Source: a bacterium
GTDB lineage: Bacteria; Bacillota; Bacilli; Lactobacillales; Streptococcaceae
Direction: 5' to 3'
NCBI GenBank assembly: GCA_905221205.1
Contig: CAJNCG010000002.1
Location: forward strand, 248,001 to 312,000
Length of the DNA stretch: 64,000 bases
Shown: piece after piece, positions 40,025 to 50,403 of the stretch
How the letters are laid out: each line of letters begins with the position of its first letter
How positions within the stretch are numbered: the stretch's first letter is position 1
Notes under the pieces: generated by a model
Databases searched by the model: none
Told to the model about the DNA's origin: nothing
Seen by the model: the letters and a program-made list of their open reading frames with translations, nothing else
Program-made: the position numbers and the translations under genes

Positions 40025-41071
40025 ATGTCAACTATTGAAGAACAATTAAAAGCGCTTCGCGAAGAAACGCTGGCTAGCTTGAAGCAGATCACTGCTGAAA
40101 ATGAAAAAGAGATGCAAGATTTGCGTGTCTCTGTCCTTGGTAAAAAAGGGTCCCTTACTGAAATCCTCAAAGGGATGAAAGACGTCTCTGCTGAGATGCG
40201 TCCAATTATCGGGAAACACGTCAATGAAGCGCGTGATGTCTTGACAGCTGCTTTTGAAGAAACAGCTAAGCTCTTGGAAGAAAAGAAAGTCGCAGCTCAG
40301 CTAGCTAGCGAGAGTATCGATGTGACGCTTCCAGGTCGCCCAGTTGCGACTGGTCACCGTCACGTTCTCACGCAAACCAGTGAAGAAATCGAAGATATTT
40401 TCATCGGTATGGGGTACCAAGTCGTGGATGGTTTTGAAGTGGAGCAAGACTACTACAACTTCGAGCGTATGAACCTTCCAAAAGATCACCCAGCTCGCGA
40501 TATGCAGGATACTTTCTACATCACAGAAGAAATCTTGCTTCGTACTCACACGTCTCCAGTTCAGGCGCGTGCGATGGATGCACATGATTTCTCTAAAGGG
40601 CCTTTGAAAATGATCTCACCAGGGCGTGTCTTCCGCCGTGATACGGATGATGCGACCCACAGTCACCAGTTCCATCAAATCGAAGGTTTGGTCGTTGGGA
40701 AAAACATCTCTATGGCAGACCTTCAAGGAACGCTTCAGTTGATTGTCCAAAAGATGTTTGGTGAAGAGCGTCAGATCCGTCTGCGTCCATCGTATTTCCC
40801 ATTCACAGAGCCATCTGTTGAGGTGGATGTTTCCTGCTTCAAGTGTGGTGGAGAAGGCTGTAACGTATGTAAGAAAACAGGTTGGATTGAGATTATGGGT
40901 GCCGGTATGGTTCACCCACGTGTCCTTGAAATGAGTGGTATCGATGCGACTGTTTACTCTGGCTTTGCCTTTGGTCTTGGTCAAGAGCGTGTAGCCATGC
41001 TCCGTTACGGAATCAATGATATCCGTGGATTCTACCAAGGAGATGTCCGCTTCTCAGAACAGTTTAAATAA
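40025..41071 (+). CDS. pheS: Phenylalanine-tRNA ligase alpha subunit
   Basis: 348 residues. N-terminal coiled coil ([35 protein letters not shown]), then the class II catalytic core: motif 2 region [22 protein letters not shown] and motif 3 [20 protein letters not shown] Cys-rich insertion ([17 protein letters not shown]) is normal for the family. It forms an alpha2beta2 enzyme with PheT. It is controlled by the T-box upstream. Confidence 0.98.
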   Translation: MSTIEEQLKALREETLASLKQITAENEKEMQDLRVSVLGKKGSLTEILKGMKDVSAEMRPIIGKHVNEARDVLTAAFEETAKLLEEKKVAAQLASESIDVTLPGRPVATGHRHVLTQTSEEIEDIFIGMGYQVVDGFEVEQDYYNFERMNLPKDHPARDMQDTFYITEEILLRTHTSPVQARAMDAHDFSKGPLKMISPGRVFRRDTDDATHSHQFHQIEGLVVGKNISMADLQGTLQLIVQKMFGEERQIRLRPSYFPFTEPSVEVDVSCFKCGGEGCNVCKKTGWIEIMGAGMVHPRVLEMSGIDATVYSGFAFGLGQERVAMLRYGINDIRGFYQGDVRFSEQFK

Positions 41072-41200
41072 GATTGAAACCTGAAACACACTCCTATACA
41101 GTTCTAGTCATTTTCTCTAGATGAAAATGGCAAGGACTGACTCGAAGAAAAAGAAAGGAATTGAAAAGGTTCCACTTGGTGGGATCTTACAATCAGAATT

Positions 41201-43606
41201 ATGCTTGTATCTTATAAATGGTTAAAAGAATTGGTGGACATTGATGTGCCATCACAAGAGTTGGCTGAAAAAATGTCAACTACAGGGATCGAGGTAGAAG
41301 GTGTCGAATCACCTGCTGCTGGTCTCTCAAAAATTGTCGTCGGTGAGGTCTTGTCTTGCGAAGATGTGCCAGAAACTCACCTTCACGTTTGTCAGGTTAA
41401 CGTTGGCGAAGAAGAAGCCCGTCAAATCGTTTGTGGTGCACCGAATGTGCGTGCAGGTATCAAGGTCATGGTGGCACTTCCAGGAGCTCGTATCGCTGAC
41501 AATTACAAGATCAAAAAAGGGAAAATCCGTGGTTTGGAGTCACTTGGGATGATCTGTTCACTTGGTGAATTGGGAATTTCTGACTCAGTTGTACCTAAGG
41601 AATTCGCAGATGGCATCCAAATCTTGCCAGAAAATGCCGTTCCAGGTGAGGAAGTCTTCTCATATCTAGACTTGGATGATGAAATCATCGAACTTTCTAT
41701 CACACCAAACCGTGCAGATGCTCTATCTATGCGTGGGGTGGCTCATGAAGTGGCAGCCATCTATGACAAGACAGTCAACTTTAAAGAATTTTCTCTAACC
41801 GAAACAAATGAAAGTGCAGCAGATGCCCTTTCTGTAAGCATTGAGACAGACAAGGCGCCTTACTATGCAGCTCGTATCTTGGACAATGTGACCATCGCAC
41901 CAAGTCCGCAATGGTTGCAAAATCTCCTCATGAACGAAGGCATCCGTCCAATCAATAACGTAGTGGACGTGACCAACTACATCCTGCTTTACTTTGGTCA
42001 GCCTATGCATGCCTTTGACTTGGATACCTTTGAAGGGACTGACATCCGTGTGCGTGAAGCGCGTGCTGATGAAAAATTGGTGACCTTGGATGGTGAAGAA
42101 CGTGATTTGGACGTGAATGACTTAGTTATCACTGTCGCAGACAAGCCAGTAGCTCTTGCAGGTGTTATGGGTGGTCAAGCAACAGAAATCTCTGAAAAAT
42201 CTAGTCGCGTTGTCCTTGAAGCTGCTGTCTTCAATGGCAAATCTATCCGTAAAACTAGCGGTCGCTTGAATCTTCGTTCTGAGTCATCTTCTCGCTTTGA
42301 AAAAGGCATCAATGTGGCAACAGTCAATGAAGCCCTTGATGCGGCGGCTAGCATGATTGCAGAACTTGCTGGTGCGACGGTTCGTAAGGGCATCGTTTCA
42401 GCAGGTGAGCTTGATAATTCTGATGTGGAAGTTTCTTCTACCCTTGCAGACGTCAACCGTGTCCTTGGAACAGATCTTTCATACGCTGATGTTGAAGATG
42501 TCTTCCGTCGTCTTGGCTTTGGCCTTTCTGGAAATGCAGATAGTTTTACAGTCAGCGTACCACGTCGTCGTTGGGATATCACCATTGAAGCAGACCTCTT
42601 TGAAGAAATCGCTCGTATCTATGGATATGACCGCTTGCCAACTAGTCTTCCAAAAGACGATGGAACAGCTGGTGAATTGACTGCGACACAAAAACTTCGC
42701 CGTCAAGTTCGTACGATTGCTGAAGGAGCAGGCTTAACAGAAATTATCACCTACGCTCTAACAACTCCTGAAAAAGCAGTTGAGTTTACAGCTCGACCAA
42801 GTAACCTTACAGAACTCATGTGGCCAATGACAGTGGATCGTTCTGTCCTCCGTCAAAATATGATCTCAGGTATCCTTGATACGGTGGCTTATAATGTGGC
42901 TCGTAAGAATAAAAACTTGGCCCTTTACGAGATTGGAAAAGTCTTTGAACAAACAGGCAATCCAAAAGAAGAACTTCCGAATGAGATCAATAGCTTTGCC
43001 TTTGCCTTGACAGGCTTGGTTGCTGAAAAAGATTTCCAAACAGCAGCAGTGCCAGTTGATTTCTTCTATGCTAAGGGAATTCTAGAAGCCCTCTTTACTC
43101 GCTTGGGTCTTGAAGTGACCTATACAGCAACAGCTGAGATTGCTAGTCTTCACCCAGGTCGTACAGCTGTGATTTCACTTGGTGACCAAGTTCTTGGTTT
43201 CCTTGGCCAAGTACATCCAGTCACTGCTAAGGCCTACGATATTCCAGAAACGTATGTAGCGGAACTTAATCTTTTAGCCATCGAGGCTGCCCTTCAACCT
43301 GCTACTCCATTTGTGGAAATCACGAAATTCCCAGCAGTCAGCCGTGACGTTGCCCTTCTCCTCAAGGCAGAAGTGACTCATCAAGAAGTTGTGGATGCTA
43401 TCCAAGCTGCAGGTGTGAAACGTTTGACAGCTATCAAACTCTTTGACGTCTTCTCAGGCGAAAAATTGGGACTTGGTATGAAGTCAATGGCTTATAGCTT
43501 GACCTTCCAAAATCCAGAAGACAGCTTAACGGACGAAGAAGTTGCACGCTACATGGAAAAAATCCAAGCATCACTCGAAGAAAAAGTCAATGCAGAAGTG
43601 CGTTAA
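41201..43606 (+). CDS. pheT: Phenylalanine-tRNA ligase beta subunit
   Basis: 801 residues. N-terminal tRNA-binding EMAP/OB domain ([24 protein letters not shown]), B3/B4 editing domain with [23 protein letters not shown]5 and a C-terminal anticodon-binding domain ([20 protein letters not shown]). It edits mischarged Tyr-tRNA-Phe and binds tRNA. It is 129 bp after pheS. No Shine-Dalgarno is obvious before the ATG; TACAAT lies 7 bp upstream, so initiation may be leaderless or coupled. Confidence 0.97.
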   Translation: MLVSYKWLKELVDIDVPSQELAEKMSTTGIEVEGVESPAAGLSKIVVGEVLSCEDVPETHLHVCQVNVGEEEARQIVCGAPNVRAGIKVMVALPGARIADNYKIKKGKIRGLESLGMICSLGELGISDSVVPKEFADGIQILPENAVPGEEVFSYLDLDDEIIELSITPNRADALSMRGVAHEVAAIYDKTVNFKEFSLTETNESAADALSVSIETDKAPYYAARILDNVTIAPSPQWLQNLLMNEGIRPINNVVDVTNYILLYFGQPMHAFDLDTFEGTDIRVREARADEKLVTLDGEERDLDVNDLVITVADKPVALAGVMGGQATEISEKSSRVVLEAAVFNGKSIRKTSGRLNLRSESSSRFEKGINVATVNEALDAAASMIAELAGATVRKGIVSAGELDNSDVEVSSTLADVNRVLGTDLSYADVEDVFRRLGFGLSGNADSFTVSVPRRRWDITIEADLFEEIARIYGYDRLPTSLPKDDGTAGELTATQKLRRQVRTIAEGAGLTEIITYALTTPEKAVEFTARPSNLTELMWPMTVDRSVLRQNMISGILDTVAYNVARKNKNLALYEIGKVFEQTGNPKEELPNEINSFAFALTGLVAEKDFQTAAVPVDFFYAKGILEALFTRLGLEVTYTATAEIASLHPGRTAVISLGDQVLGFLGQVHPVTAKAYDIPETYVAELNLLAIEAALQPATPFVEITKFPAVSRDVALLLKAEVTHQEVVDAIQAAGVKRLTAIKLFDVFSGEKLGLGMKSMAYSLTFQNPEDSLTDEEVARYMEKIQASLEEKVNAEVR

Positions 43607-43612
43607 CTCATC

Positions 43613-43640
43613 AATCCATCCTTCGGGGTGGATTTTTTCT
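43613..43640 (+). terminator. Intrinsic terminator after pheT
   Basis: AATCCATCC / GGGTGGATT stem with a TTCG tetraloop followed by TTTTTT. Confidence 0.88.
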
Positions 43641-43839
43641 TTTCAAATAACAATTCAGGATCAAAAATAGACAGTTGAGGAACGGAGGTAATAAATTAAG
43701 CTTGCTACTGTATAATGTACTCATAACTCAAAGTACCCTAAGATTTTTTACTAAAATGAGGATGATAAAATGGACAGAAATCATTGTAAAGGCTATCAAA
43801 AAGGAGTATAATGAGTGCAAGACATTTCGGAGGTGAAAG

Positions 43840-44733
43840 ATGCTAGAAGTAAGAAGTCTAGAGAAAAGTTTTGGATCTAAGCAAGTTTTGTTTGGCATTG
43901 ACTTTCAAGCGCGACCAGGTCGTATTTTGGGATTAGTCGGGAAAAACGGTGCTGGGAAGACAACTATTTTCCATAGTATTTTGAAGTTTTTAGAATACCA
44001 AGGAGAAATCAGTCTGGATGGTCAGGATATTCGTCAGGAGACCTACGCTCGGATTGGCTATCTACCTGAAGAACGCAGTCTCATGCCTAAATTGACAGTC
44101 CTTGAACAAGTTCGCTATTTGGCGACGCTAAAAGGCATGGATGCCAAGGAAGTCAAGGAAAAACTCCCTCAATGGATGAAGAGGTTGGAAGTAAAAGGAA
44201 AGCTGACAGATAAAATTAAGAGTCTGTCAAAAGGAAATCAGCAGAAGATTCAGCTCATTATTACTCTGATTCATGAACCAGACCTGATTATCCTGGATGA
44301 GCCTTTCAGTGGATTGGACCCAGTCAATACAGAATTGCTCAAACAAGTCATTTTTCAGGAAAAAGAGCGCGGAGCAACCATTATCTTCTCTGACCATGTC
44401 ATGACCAACGTCGAGGAACTTTGTGACGATATTCTGATGATTCGAGATGGCCGTGTGGTCTTGCATGGGCCGGTTCAGGATGTTCGTAATCAATACGGGA
44501 AAACGCGTCTCTTTGTTTCAAGTGAACGAAGCAAGGAAGAATTGGAAAACCTTCCTCATGTCAAGCAGGTGAGCTTGACCAAACAAGGCAGTTGGAAATT
44601 GATCTTGGATGATGAGAGTGCTGGTAGAGAACTCTTCCCAATCTTGACTCAAGGGCAATATATCGCAACCTTTGACCAACAAGCGCCAACAATCGATGAA
44701 ATCTTTAAACTAGAATCAGGGGTGGAAGTATGA
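43840..44733 (+). CDS. ABC exporter ATP-binding protein, NatA-like
   Basis: 297 residues. GKNGAGKTTI near 36, signature LSKGNQQKIQLIITL, Walker B LIILDEPFSGLDP and the C-terminal NatA-type extension (residues 225-297). Promoter TTGTAA-17-TATAAT ends about 30 bp before the gene; ribosome site CGGAGG. It overlaps the permease gene by 4 bp (ATGA). The closest named systems export Na+ or drugs; the substrate is not readable. Confidence 0.92.
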   Translation: MLEVRSLEKSFGSKQVLFGIDFQARPGRILGLVGKNGAGKTTIFHSILKFLEYQGEISLDGQDIRQETYARIGYLPEERSLMPKLTVLEQVRYLATLKGMDAKEVKEKLPQWMKRLEVKGKLTDKIKSLSKGNQQKIQLIITLIHEPDLIILDEPFSGLDPVNTELLKQVIFQEKERGATIIFSDHVMTNVEELCDDILMIRDGRVVLHGPVQDVRNQYGKTRLFVSSERSKEELENLPHVKQVSLTKQGSWKLILDDESAGRELFPILTQGQYIATFDQQAPTIDEIFKLESGVEV

Positions 44734-45929
44734 GAAATATGTGGGTTGTAATGAAAGAAACCTATCTTCGACACATCAAGTCGTGGAGTTTCTTCTTTAT
44801 GGTGATTTCACCATTCTTGTTTATCGGTCTCTCTGGAGGAATTGGCTATCTCCAAGGCTCTTCAATGGCTCAGAGTGGCAAGATAGCAGTGATTAGCACC
44901 GTTCCAGCTGTGACAGAAGGTCTCAAATCTACAAATGGTCTCAATTTTGACTACAAGGATGAAGCAAGTGCTCAAACTGCTATCAAGGATGAAAAATTAA
45001 AGGGTTATCTGACCATTGACCAAGAGGATAGTGTCTTGAAGGCAGTTTATCACGGTGAAACTTCTCTTGAGATTGCTATTAAGCTAGGAGTAACGAGCAA
45101 GTTAAATGAGCTTCAAGGTCAACTCAATCGTTCGGCAGCCAATTTGTCGCAAGAACAGGAAAAACGTTTGGAACAAACAGTTAACTTTACGGAGAAAATT
45201 GATGAATCCAAGGAAAATAAAAAAATGATTCAAACAATTGCGGCCACAGCGGTTGGTGGCTTTCTCTATATGATTTTAATTACTTATGCTAGCGTCACCG
45301 CCCAGGAAGTGGCTAGTGAGAAAGGGACCAAAATCATGGAAGTGGTCTTCTCCAGCATTCGAGCTAGCCATTATTTCTATGCTCGTATGCTTGCCTTGTT
45401 GCTTGTGATTTTGACTCATATCGGCATCTATGTCGTGGGTGGTCTCGCTGCTATTCTGCTCTTTAAAGATTTGCCATTATTAGCCCAGTTTGGTATTTTG
45501 GACCATTTAGGAGATGCTTTCTCTCTGAATACCTTGCTCTTTATTTTGGTTAGTCTCTTTATGTACGTAGTTTTGGCAGCCTTCCTAGGTTCCATGGTTT
45601 CTCGTCCTGAGGATGCAGGAAAAGCCTTGTCACCTTTGATGATTTTGATTGTGGTAGGCTTTGTGGGGGTTACTGCCCTAGGCTCTGCGGGTGACAATTT
45701 GATTTTGAAAATTGGTTCATATATTCCCTTTATTTCGACTTTCTTCATGCCATTTAGAGCCATTAATGGCTATGCAAATGGGTTAGAAGCTTGGATTTCA
45801 CTTGCTATTACAGTGATTTTTGCGGTGGTAGCAACCGGATTTATCGGACGCATGTATGCTAGTCTCGTTCTGCAAACGGATGATTTAGGAATATGGAAAA
45901 CCTTTAAACGTGCCTTAGCTTATAAATAG
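44730..45929 (+). CDS. ABC-2 type permease, NatB-like
   Basis: 399 residues. An N-terminal helix (SFFFMVISPFLFIGLSGGIGYL), a large extracytoplasmic domain of about 150 residues, then five or six helices including EVASEKGTKIMEVVFSSIRASHYFYARMLA, the hallmark of the NatB/ABC-2 family. It pairs with the ATPase upstream through an ATGA overlap. A terminator follows at once. Confidence 0.92.
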   Translation: MRNMWVVMKETYLRHIKSWSFFFMVISPFLFIGLSGGIGYLQGSSMAQSGKIAVISTVPAVTEGLKSTNGLNFDYKDEASAQTAIKDEKLKGYLTIDQEDSVLKAVYHGETSLEIAIKLGVTSKLNELQGQLNRSAANLSQEQEKRLEQTVNFTEKIDESKENKKMIQTIAATAVGGFLYMILITYASVTAQEVASEKGTKIMEVVFSSIRASHYFYARMLALLLVILTHIGIYVVGGLAAILLFKDLPLLAQFGILDHLGDAFSLNTLLFILVSLFMYVVLAAFLGSMVSRPEDAGKALSPLMILIVVGFVGVTALGSAGDNLILKIGSYIPFISTFFMPFRAINGYANGLEAWISLAITVIFAVVATGFIGRMYASLVLQTDDLGIWKTFKRALAYK

Positions 45930-45931
45930 AA

Positions 45932-45956
45932 GAGCCTCGCGAAAGCGAGGTTTTTT
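45932..45956 (+). terminator. Intrinsic terminator after the NatAB-like operon
   Basis: GCCTCGC / GCGAGGT stem with a GAAA loop and TTTTT. Confidence 0.9.
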
Positions 45957-46033
45957 AGAGATAAAAAGAGTGGAATTCAGAAAAATATTTTTCATATCTA
46001 TTGACTTTTAGGGGTGAAATTTGGTATTATAGT

Positions 46034-46120
46034 AGGCGGTATTGTTTACCCCATTTGAAAGGCCCCGGAACCTTCCAAATACTTTTCGATGGGAAGGAAC
46101 ACCCATCACCGTAAACAAAA
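46034..46120 (+). promoter_or_regulatory. Ribosomal L13-type leader RNA
   Basis: Between the promoter (TTGACT, 18 bp, TATTAT) and rplM lies a structured ~85-nt leader: an outer stem GTTTAC / GTAAAC encloses CCTTCC / GGAAGG and an alternative GATGGG / CCCATC hairpin. Position and architecture fit the L13 leader of Firmicutes, in which L13 is thought to bind its own mRNA. Assigned from context and fold, not from an alignment. Confidence 0.65.
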
Positions 46121-46144
46121 ATCGAACTATATATAGGAGAAATC

Positions 46145-46591
46145 ATGAACAAAACAACATTTATGGCTAAACCAGGCCAAGTTGAACGTAAATGGTATGT
46201 AGTTGACGCAACTGATGTACCACTTGGACGTCTTTCTGCAGTAGTTGCTAGCGTACTTCGCGGAAAAAACAAACCAACATTTACACCACACACTGATACA
46301 GGTGACTTTGTGATTGTTATCAATGCTGAAAAAGTTAAATTGACTGGTAAAAAAGCAACTGATAAAATCTACTACACTCACTCAAACCACCCAGGTGGAT
46401 TGAAACAAATCTCTGCAGGTGAACTTCGTTCTAAAAATGCAGTACGTTTGATCGAGAAATCAGTTAAAGGTATGCTTCCACACAATACTCTTGGACGCGC
46501 TCAAGGTATGAAGTTGAAAGTATTTGTTGGAGCTGAGCACACTCACGCTGCACAACAACCAGAAGTTCTTGACATTTCAGGACTTATCTAA
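46145..46591 (+). CDS. rplM: 50S ribosomal protein L13
   Basis: 148 residues. Diagnostic stretches [29 protein letters not shown] and [22 protein letters not shown]. Very biased codon use. It is co-transcribed with rpsI 18 bp downstream. The ribosome site is TAGGAG. Confidence 0.99.
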   Translation: MNKTTFMAKPGQVERKWYVVDATDVPLGRLSAVVASVLRGKNKPTFTPHTDTGDFVIVINAEKVKLTGKKATDKIYYTHSNHPGGLKQISAGELRSKNAVRLIEKSVKGMLPHNTLGRAQGMKLKVFVGAEHTHAAQQPEVLDISGLI

Positions 46592-46609
46592 GGAAAGGAA
46601 CAATAAAGT

Positions 46610-47002
46610 ATGTCACAAGCACAATATGCAGGTACTGGACGTCGTAAAAACGCTGTTGCACGCGTTCGCCTTGTTCCAGGAACTGGTAAAATCACTGTTA
46701 ACAAAAAAGATGTTGAAGAGTACATCCCACACGCTGACCTTCGTCTTGTCATCAACCAACCATTCGCAGTTACTTCAACTGCAGGTTTATACGACGTTTT
46801 CGTTAACGTTGTAGGTGGTGGATACGCTGGTCAATCAGGAGCTATCCGTCACGGTATCGCTCGTGCCCTTCTTCAAGTAGACCCAGACTTCCGCGATTCA
46901 TTGAAACGCGCAGGACTTCTTACACGTGACTCACGTAAAGTTGAACGTAAGAAACCAGGTCTTAAGAAAGCTCGTAAAGCTAGCCAGTTCTCAAAACGTT
47001 AA
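46610..47002 (+). CDS. rpsI: 30S ribosomal protein S9
   Basis: 130 residues, ending normally with [16 protein letters not shown]. The C-terminal tail that reaches the P-site tRNA is intact, so insertion of the neighbouring element did not damage the gene. The 3' end of rpsI is a known integration target for streptococcal mobile elements, and the integrase of the element faces it 97 bp away. Confidence 0.99.
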   Translation: MSQAQYAGTGRRKNAVARVRLVPGTGKITVNKKDVEEYIPHADLRLVINQPFAVTSTAGLYDVFVNVVGGGYAGQSGAIRHGIARALLQVDPDFRDSLKRAGLLTRDSRKVERKKPGLKKARKASQFSKR

Positions 47003-47029
47003 GAACCAGCTACAATACAGCATTTACAA

Positions 47030-47062
47030 CACTTCATGGTTCACACCATGGGGTGTTTTTTT
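47030..47062 (+). terminator. rpsI terminator
   Basis: CACTTCATGGT / ACCATGGGGTG stem (two G-U pairs) with a TCAC loop followed by seven T. One of the TTCACACCA repeats lies in its loop and 3' arm. Confidence 0.85.
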
Positions 47063-47099
47063 GAGGATTTTTAGTAAAATTCACACCAAATTCACACCA
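47040..47099 (+). repeat. Three TTCACACCA repeats next to the integrase
   Basis: TTCACACCA occurs at 47040-47048, 47080-47088 and 47091-47099; the last two are 11 bp apart, one helical turn, and end at the integrase stop codon. Short direct repeats between att and int are typical arm-type binding sites of tyrosine recombinases. Function inferred. Confidence 0.55.
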
Positions 47100-48317
47100 T
47101 TACTTTTTAAGACTGCGATAAGCAATTTCTCCAACAGCCATTGGAATGACATTTGAAGTGTTGACATAAGTCTTAGTTGTAATCGTGTCACTATGGGTTA
47201 GAGCTTCAGAAATAGCTTCAATAGACGTTCCAGCCTGTTTTGCTAATGTTGCTCCTGTATGTCGTAATTTATGAGGTGTAGCATGCTTAAGTTCTGGATG
47301 ACGACGTTTGACAGATTTCATTTTATTATTGAGATAGTCAGAGTGTAGTGGACTGTTAACATTACCCTTCATATCGAAATAAGTAAAGACATACTGTTCA
47401 TCGGATTGGATAATTCCAAATTTTGCTAATTCCTTTTTTTGTTGCTTTTTCCATGACTGAAGTAAATCAGTTAGTTCAACAGGGATTCGGAAAATTGTTT
47501 TTTTATTTCCTTTGGTAGACTTGGCCTTCTTGTATTTGTCTAAAGCTTGTACTAGCTGAATTTCTCGTTTACTAATGTTAATGTGTTTCCATTGCAAACC
47601 ATAGCTTTCGGATTTTCTATCTCCTAAGAAAAAGGTAGTATAGAATAGCACATAATCTTTGAATGAGAGCTTCCCGTTTTCTAAATCATCTTCAAAAGCT
47701 GTAAACCATGCTTGAAGTTCTTCTTGAGATAGGTATAATTCTTCATCTTTTTTAGATTCTTGCAACTTGATTTTTTTAGTGGCTTTGATACGACTTATTG
47801 TTTTAGATAAGCGGTTAGTTTCTATATACTCTAATTCTTCTGCCCAGTCAAAGATAGAATTAACGTAGCTTCTAATAACTTTGAAGTTTGCATATTCATC
47901 GGCTTTTTGAGTTAATAGATTTAGAACAACTTGTTTATTTTGATTGAGAAACTCAATAGAGTAGTTACCAAGCATAGGTAGGATATGTATTCTAAAGGCA
48001 ATTTCTGTACCAGTTATAGTAGCTTTGGAAGGTGGCTTAGTCGTAGAAGTAGTTTGTCCTGCTTTGTAGGATTCCCACCAAACGTTTTTATAGAAGTCGG
48101 AAAAGAGTATAGAACCATTATTTTCTAGTAAGGCTGATTCTCCACTAAGAACTTTGTCAATCTTGTTTTGAAGTTCTAGTTCGTATTTTTTTGCTTCACT
48201 CCTTGTTTTGAATCGTTTTTCAATCACTTTCTTATCAACACCTAGAGAAGACTTAACTTCTTCAGGAATATAAACACGTAAGCGATAGGTTCCGTTTTTA
48301 GTTTTTGTAATGCTCAA
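47100..48317 (-). CDS. int: Tyrosine recombinase (integrase) of the element
   Basis: 405 residues. An N-terminal AP2-like arm-binding domain (TKTKNGTYRLRVYIPEEVKSSLGVDKKVIEKRFKTRSEAKKYE) is followed by a SAM-like core-binding domain (about 70-165) and the catalytic domain with Arg234 (LGDRKSESYG), His349-Arg352 (HKLRHTGATL), His375 and Tyr384 (TKTYVN). It integrates and excises the element at rpsI. It reads toward rpsI and ends 97 bp from it. Tn916-like ICE integrases share this architecture. The xis-like gene is 44 bp upstream. Confidence 0.94.
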   Translation of the reverse strand: MSITKTKNGTYRLRVYIPEEVKSSLGVDKKVIEKRFKTRSEAKKYELELQNKIDKVLSGESALLENNGSILFSDFYKNVWWESYKAGQTTSTTKPPSKATITGTEIAFRIHILPMLGNYSIEFLNQNKQVVLNLLTQKADEYANFKVIRSYVNSIFDWAEELEYIETNRLSKTISRIKATKKIKLQESKKDEELYLSQEELQAWFTAFEDDLENGKLSFKDYVLFYTTFFLGDRKSESYGLQWKHINISKREIQLVQALDKYKKAKSTKGNKKTIFRIPVELTDLLQSWKKQQKKELAKFGIIQSDEQYVFTYFDMKGNVNSPLHSDYLNNKMKSVKRRHPELKHATPHKLRHTGATLAKQAGTSIEAISEALTHSDTITTKTYVNTSNVIPMAVGEIAYRSLKK

Positions 48318-48360
48318 AGTATTCTCCTTTTGAATTGAGCTAGAAAATACTATGCTTCAA

Positions 48361-48636
48361 TTATAGCAAATCACAGTGAAAATGTTGTTGATCATTTAAC
48401 CAACGATGGACTTCTTTTTTATTAAAGCGCACAGTTTTCCCAATACGGATAACTGGCAATCCTTCCTTAATCCAGCTATCCAGTGTATTATTGGAAATCC
48501 CTAGATAATTACAAGCTTGTCGTTTGTTCATAAGATTATCGAGATCACTTTGATTTTTCAATTGAGCTGCCACCTCATTTTTAATGCTTTGATTTATTGT
48601 TTCTGTTAATTTTGATATTAATTCGTGAATTTCCAT
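48361..48636 (-). CDS. Excisionase-like HTH protein
   Basis: 91 residues from ATG at 48636 (GAGAGGAC before it); an upstream in-frame start at 48678 lacks a ribosome site. The C-terminal half is a MerR/excisionase-type winged helix (LMNKRQACNYLGISNNTLDSWIKEGLPVIRIGKTVRFNKKEVHRWLND). It lies 44 bp before int on the same strand, the usual place of a recombination directionality factor. Role inferred from context. Confidence 0.82.
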   Translation of the reverse strand: MEIHELISKLTETINQSIKNEVAAQLKNQSDLDNLMNKRQACNYLGISNNTLDSWIKEGLPVIRIGKTVRFNKKEVHRWLNDQQHFHCDLL

Positions 48637-49038
48637 ATGTTTTGTCCTCTCATACTTAATCTGTTTTCCAACAGGCAACGAATAGCGTTTGAGAGAAAAA
48701 CATTTAGTTTAAAAGATCTTTCTCTCAAATGTATTGTGCCTCAATGAAGTTTCTTTGTTACTTAATTTTGAATTAGTTCGATATTGTGATACAGTTTAAT
48801 AGCTTCTATTGATGGGAATTTACAAAATAAACTGCTAATGATTTTGTTTATTCTCTTACTTGTACATTGGTGGAGATATTAAGCTTTTTATTTTCGAACT
48901 ATATAGAAAGTACATTACCTTCGTATAGGAATCATTGAATACTATTAGAACTGAAATCTCTTACGTAGTGTAGTACATATATATATAAGCCCTCTTTATT
49001 TTCAAGGATTCGTTGTGTCCTTGATTTGACTCATTTAT
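48637..49038. other. Intergenic stretch between the HTH and Rep-like genes
   Basis: 400 bp with no supported gene. It contains a perfect 11-bp inverted repeat TTTGAGAGAAA (48688-48698) / TTTCTCTCAAA (48719-48729), 52 bp upstream of the excisionase start, and AT-rich promoter-like stretches. Near 49005 a CAAGGA / TCCTTG hairpin lies past the Rep-like gene, but without a T tract. Confidence 0.6.
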
Positions 49039-50397
49039 CTAAAATAAATGATTATCTTTTAAATAAAGTCTATGCCAAAATAACTTTTCGATATAATCTG
49101 AATCTGTTAAAGTATTTCTTCTAGTACTTGAGATTGTACTATCAAATACTTGGTTTCTAAACTCTAGTGTGTACGCTTCTAGGTGAATTTTATGAACTGA
49201 TGATTTTTTTGAATCTTTAATACAACCTAATCCGTACTTTTTTGCCAAATCAAGTGCATAAAACATTTCTCGAAACAATTGTACTGTTTCCCAAGTGATC
49301 ATTCTCCCATGGAAGTGAACCTCATTAGTTTTAATTTCGTTATCTTGTAGATTTCTAATTAATTTTCTTTTTACTTTAGCACGATTTTTTCCTAGAAATA
49401 TTAGGGGAGCTAAAGTAATGATTTCTTCGTCTAGTAGTAGGGATTTTAGTAAAGTTTGAGCTCTATCATTTGAATGGTTTATTAATTCGTTATAATAACA
49501 ATTAACTTTTTTATCAACTTTAGAGCATTTTTCGATAATTGTTTCAACTTCGCTAACAGACTTTTCAATAGAACTAATAAAATTAGAGTAGACCTCATTC
49601 TTCTCATATTCGATAGCTTCAATAATTTTTTCATCTGTTAATTCATTTAGATGATTGTTCTTAAGTATTTTTTTAACTTTTTGGTGAGTAAGCTTAATTT
49701 CTAATCGATGTACATGAAAATCTTTTAGTCTCTTATCTTGAGGATCTATTTCGTTTTTATCGATTGCCTTAGCATTCTTATCATACCAAACCGTTTTTCT
49801 ATGTTTCTTTTTATTACTGCTGAGTATTGAGTAATCTTCTATAGAATTCTTATGTGTTCCAAACTCAACAGTTTGATTATTTGCGAAGCATTCAACTAAT
49901 AGTCTTCTTGTTTGAAGATGAGGTGTACTATCTAAAGCTAGTGTGCAAGCGATTTCGATTTCTTTAACGATTGCATCAAGAGAAGTAATGGAAATTTTAT
50001 ACTTATCTTTAAGGAATGTTACTGCGTTTTTCAATCTTTGTTTTAAGCCTTCAATTCCCGTAGTAGGGACATTAATTCCACCATTGATAAGTTCGAAAAA
50101 CTGACAATCTGTTTTATATGGTTCATTATTGAAGAAACAAAGTGTGATCTTTCCAATAGTATTTTCTGTGATAACAATTTTTGAAATCTTGCATTGTGAA
50201 TCATACTTAATATCAATTGCTGAAGGATTTTTTTGATGTAAATACTCCAAGTGTTGCTTATCCATAATAACATTGCTATGTAGCTGTAATTTACACTTAT
50301 CGATTCCCCAATAGCAAGGCGTTTTTGAGAAGCACCTTAGCATAGATATTAAGTTTTCTTCTTTTTCTTCTTCATCTGAAAAATGTTTAACTGTCAT
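49039..50397 (-). CDS. Unrecognised protein, possible replication initiator
   Basis: 452 residues from ATG at 50397 (AAGGAAATGTGT before it). No family is firmly recognised. The stretch KTVWYDKNAKAIDKNEIDPQDKRLKDFHVHRLEIKLTHQ near residues 205-245 has the tyrosine plus Arg-Leu-Glu-Ile pattern seen in rolling-circle initiators of the phage CRI/plasmid Rep type, and many lysine-rich helices follow. The region upstream holds four repeated hairpins that could be Rep targets. It sits between int/xis and the relaxase, where IMEs often carry a Rep. The function is a hypothesis. Confidence 0.45.
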   Translation of the reverse strand: MTVKHFSDEEEKEENLISMLRCFSKTPCYWGIDKCKLQLHSNVIMDKQHLEYLHQKNPSAIDIKYDSQCKISKIVITENTIGKITLCFFNNEPYKTDCQFFELINGGINVPTTGIEGLKQRLKNAVTFLKDKYKISITSLDAIVKEIEIACTLALDSTPHLQTRRLLVECFANNQTVEFGTHKNSIEDYSILSSNKKKHRKTVWYDKNAKAIDKNEIDPQDKRLKDFHVHRLEIKLTHQKVKKILKNNHLNELTDEKIIEAIEYEKNEVYSNFISSIEKSVSEVETIIEKCSKVDKKVNCYYNELINHSNDRAQTLLKSLLLDEEIITLAPLIFLGKNRAKVKRKLIRNLQDNEIKTNEVHFHGRMITWETVQLFREMFYALDLAKKYGLGCIKDSKKSSVHKIHLEAYTLEFRNQVFDSTISSTRRNTLTDSDYIEKLFWHRLYLKDNHLF

Positions 50398-50403
50398 ACA
50401 CAT

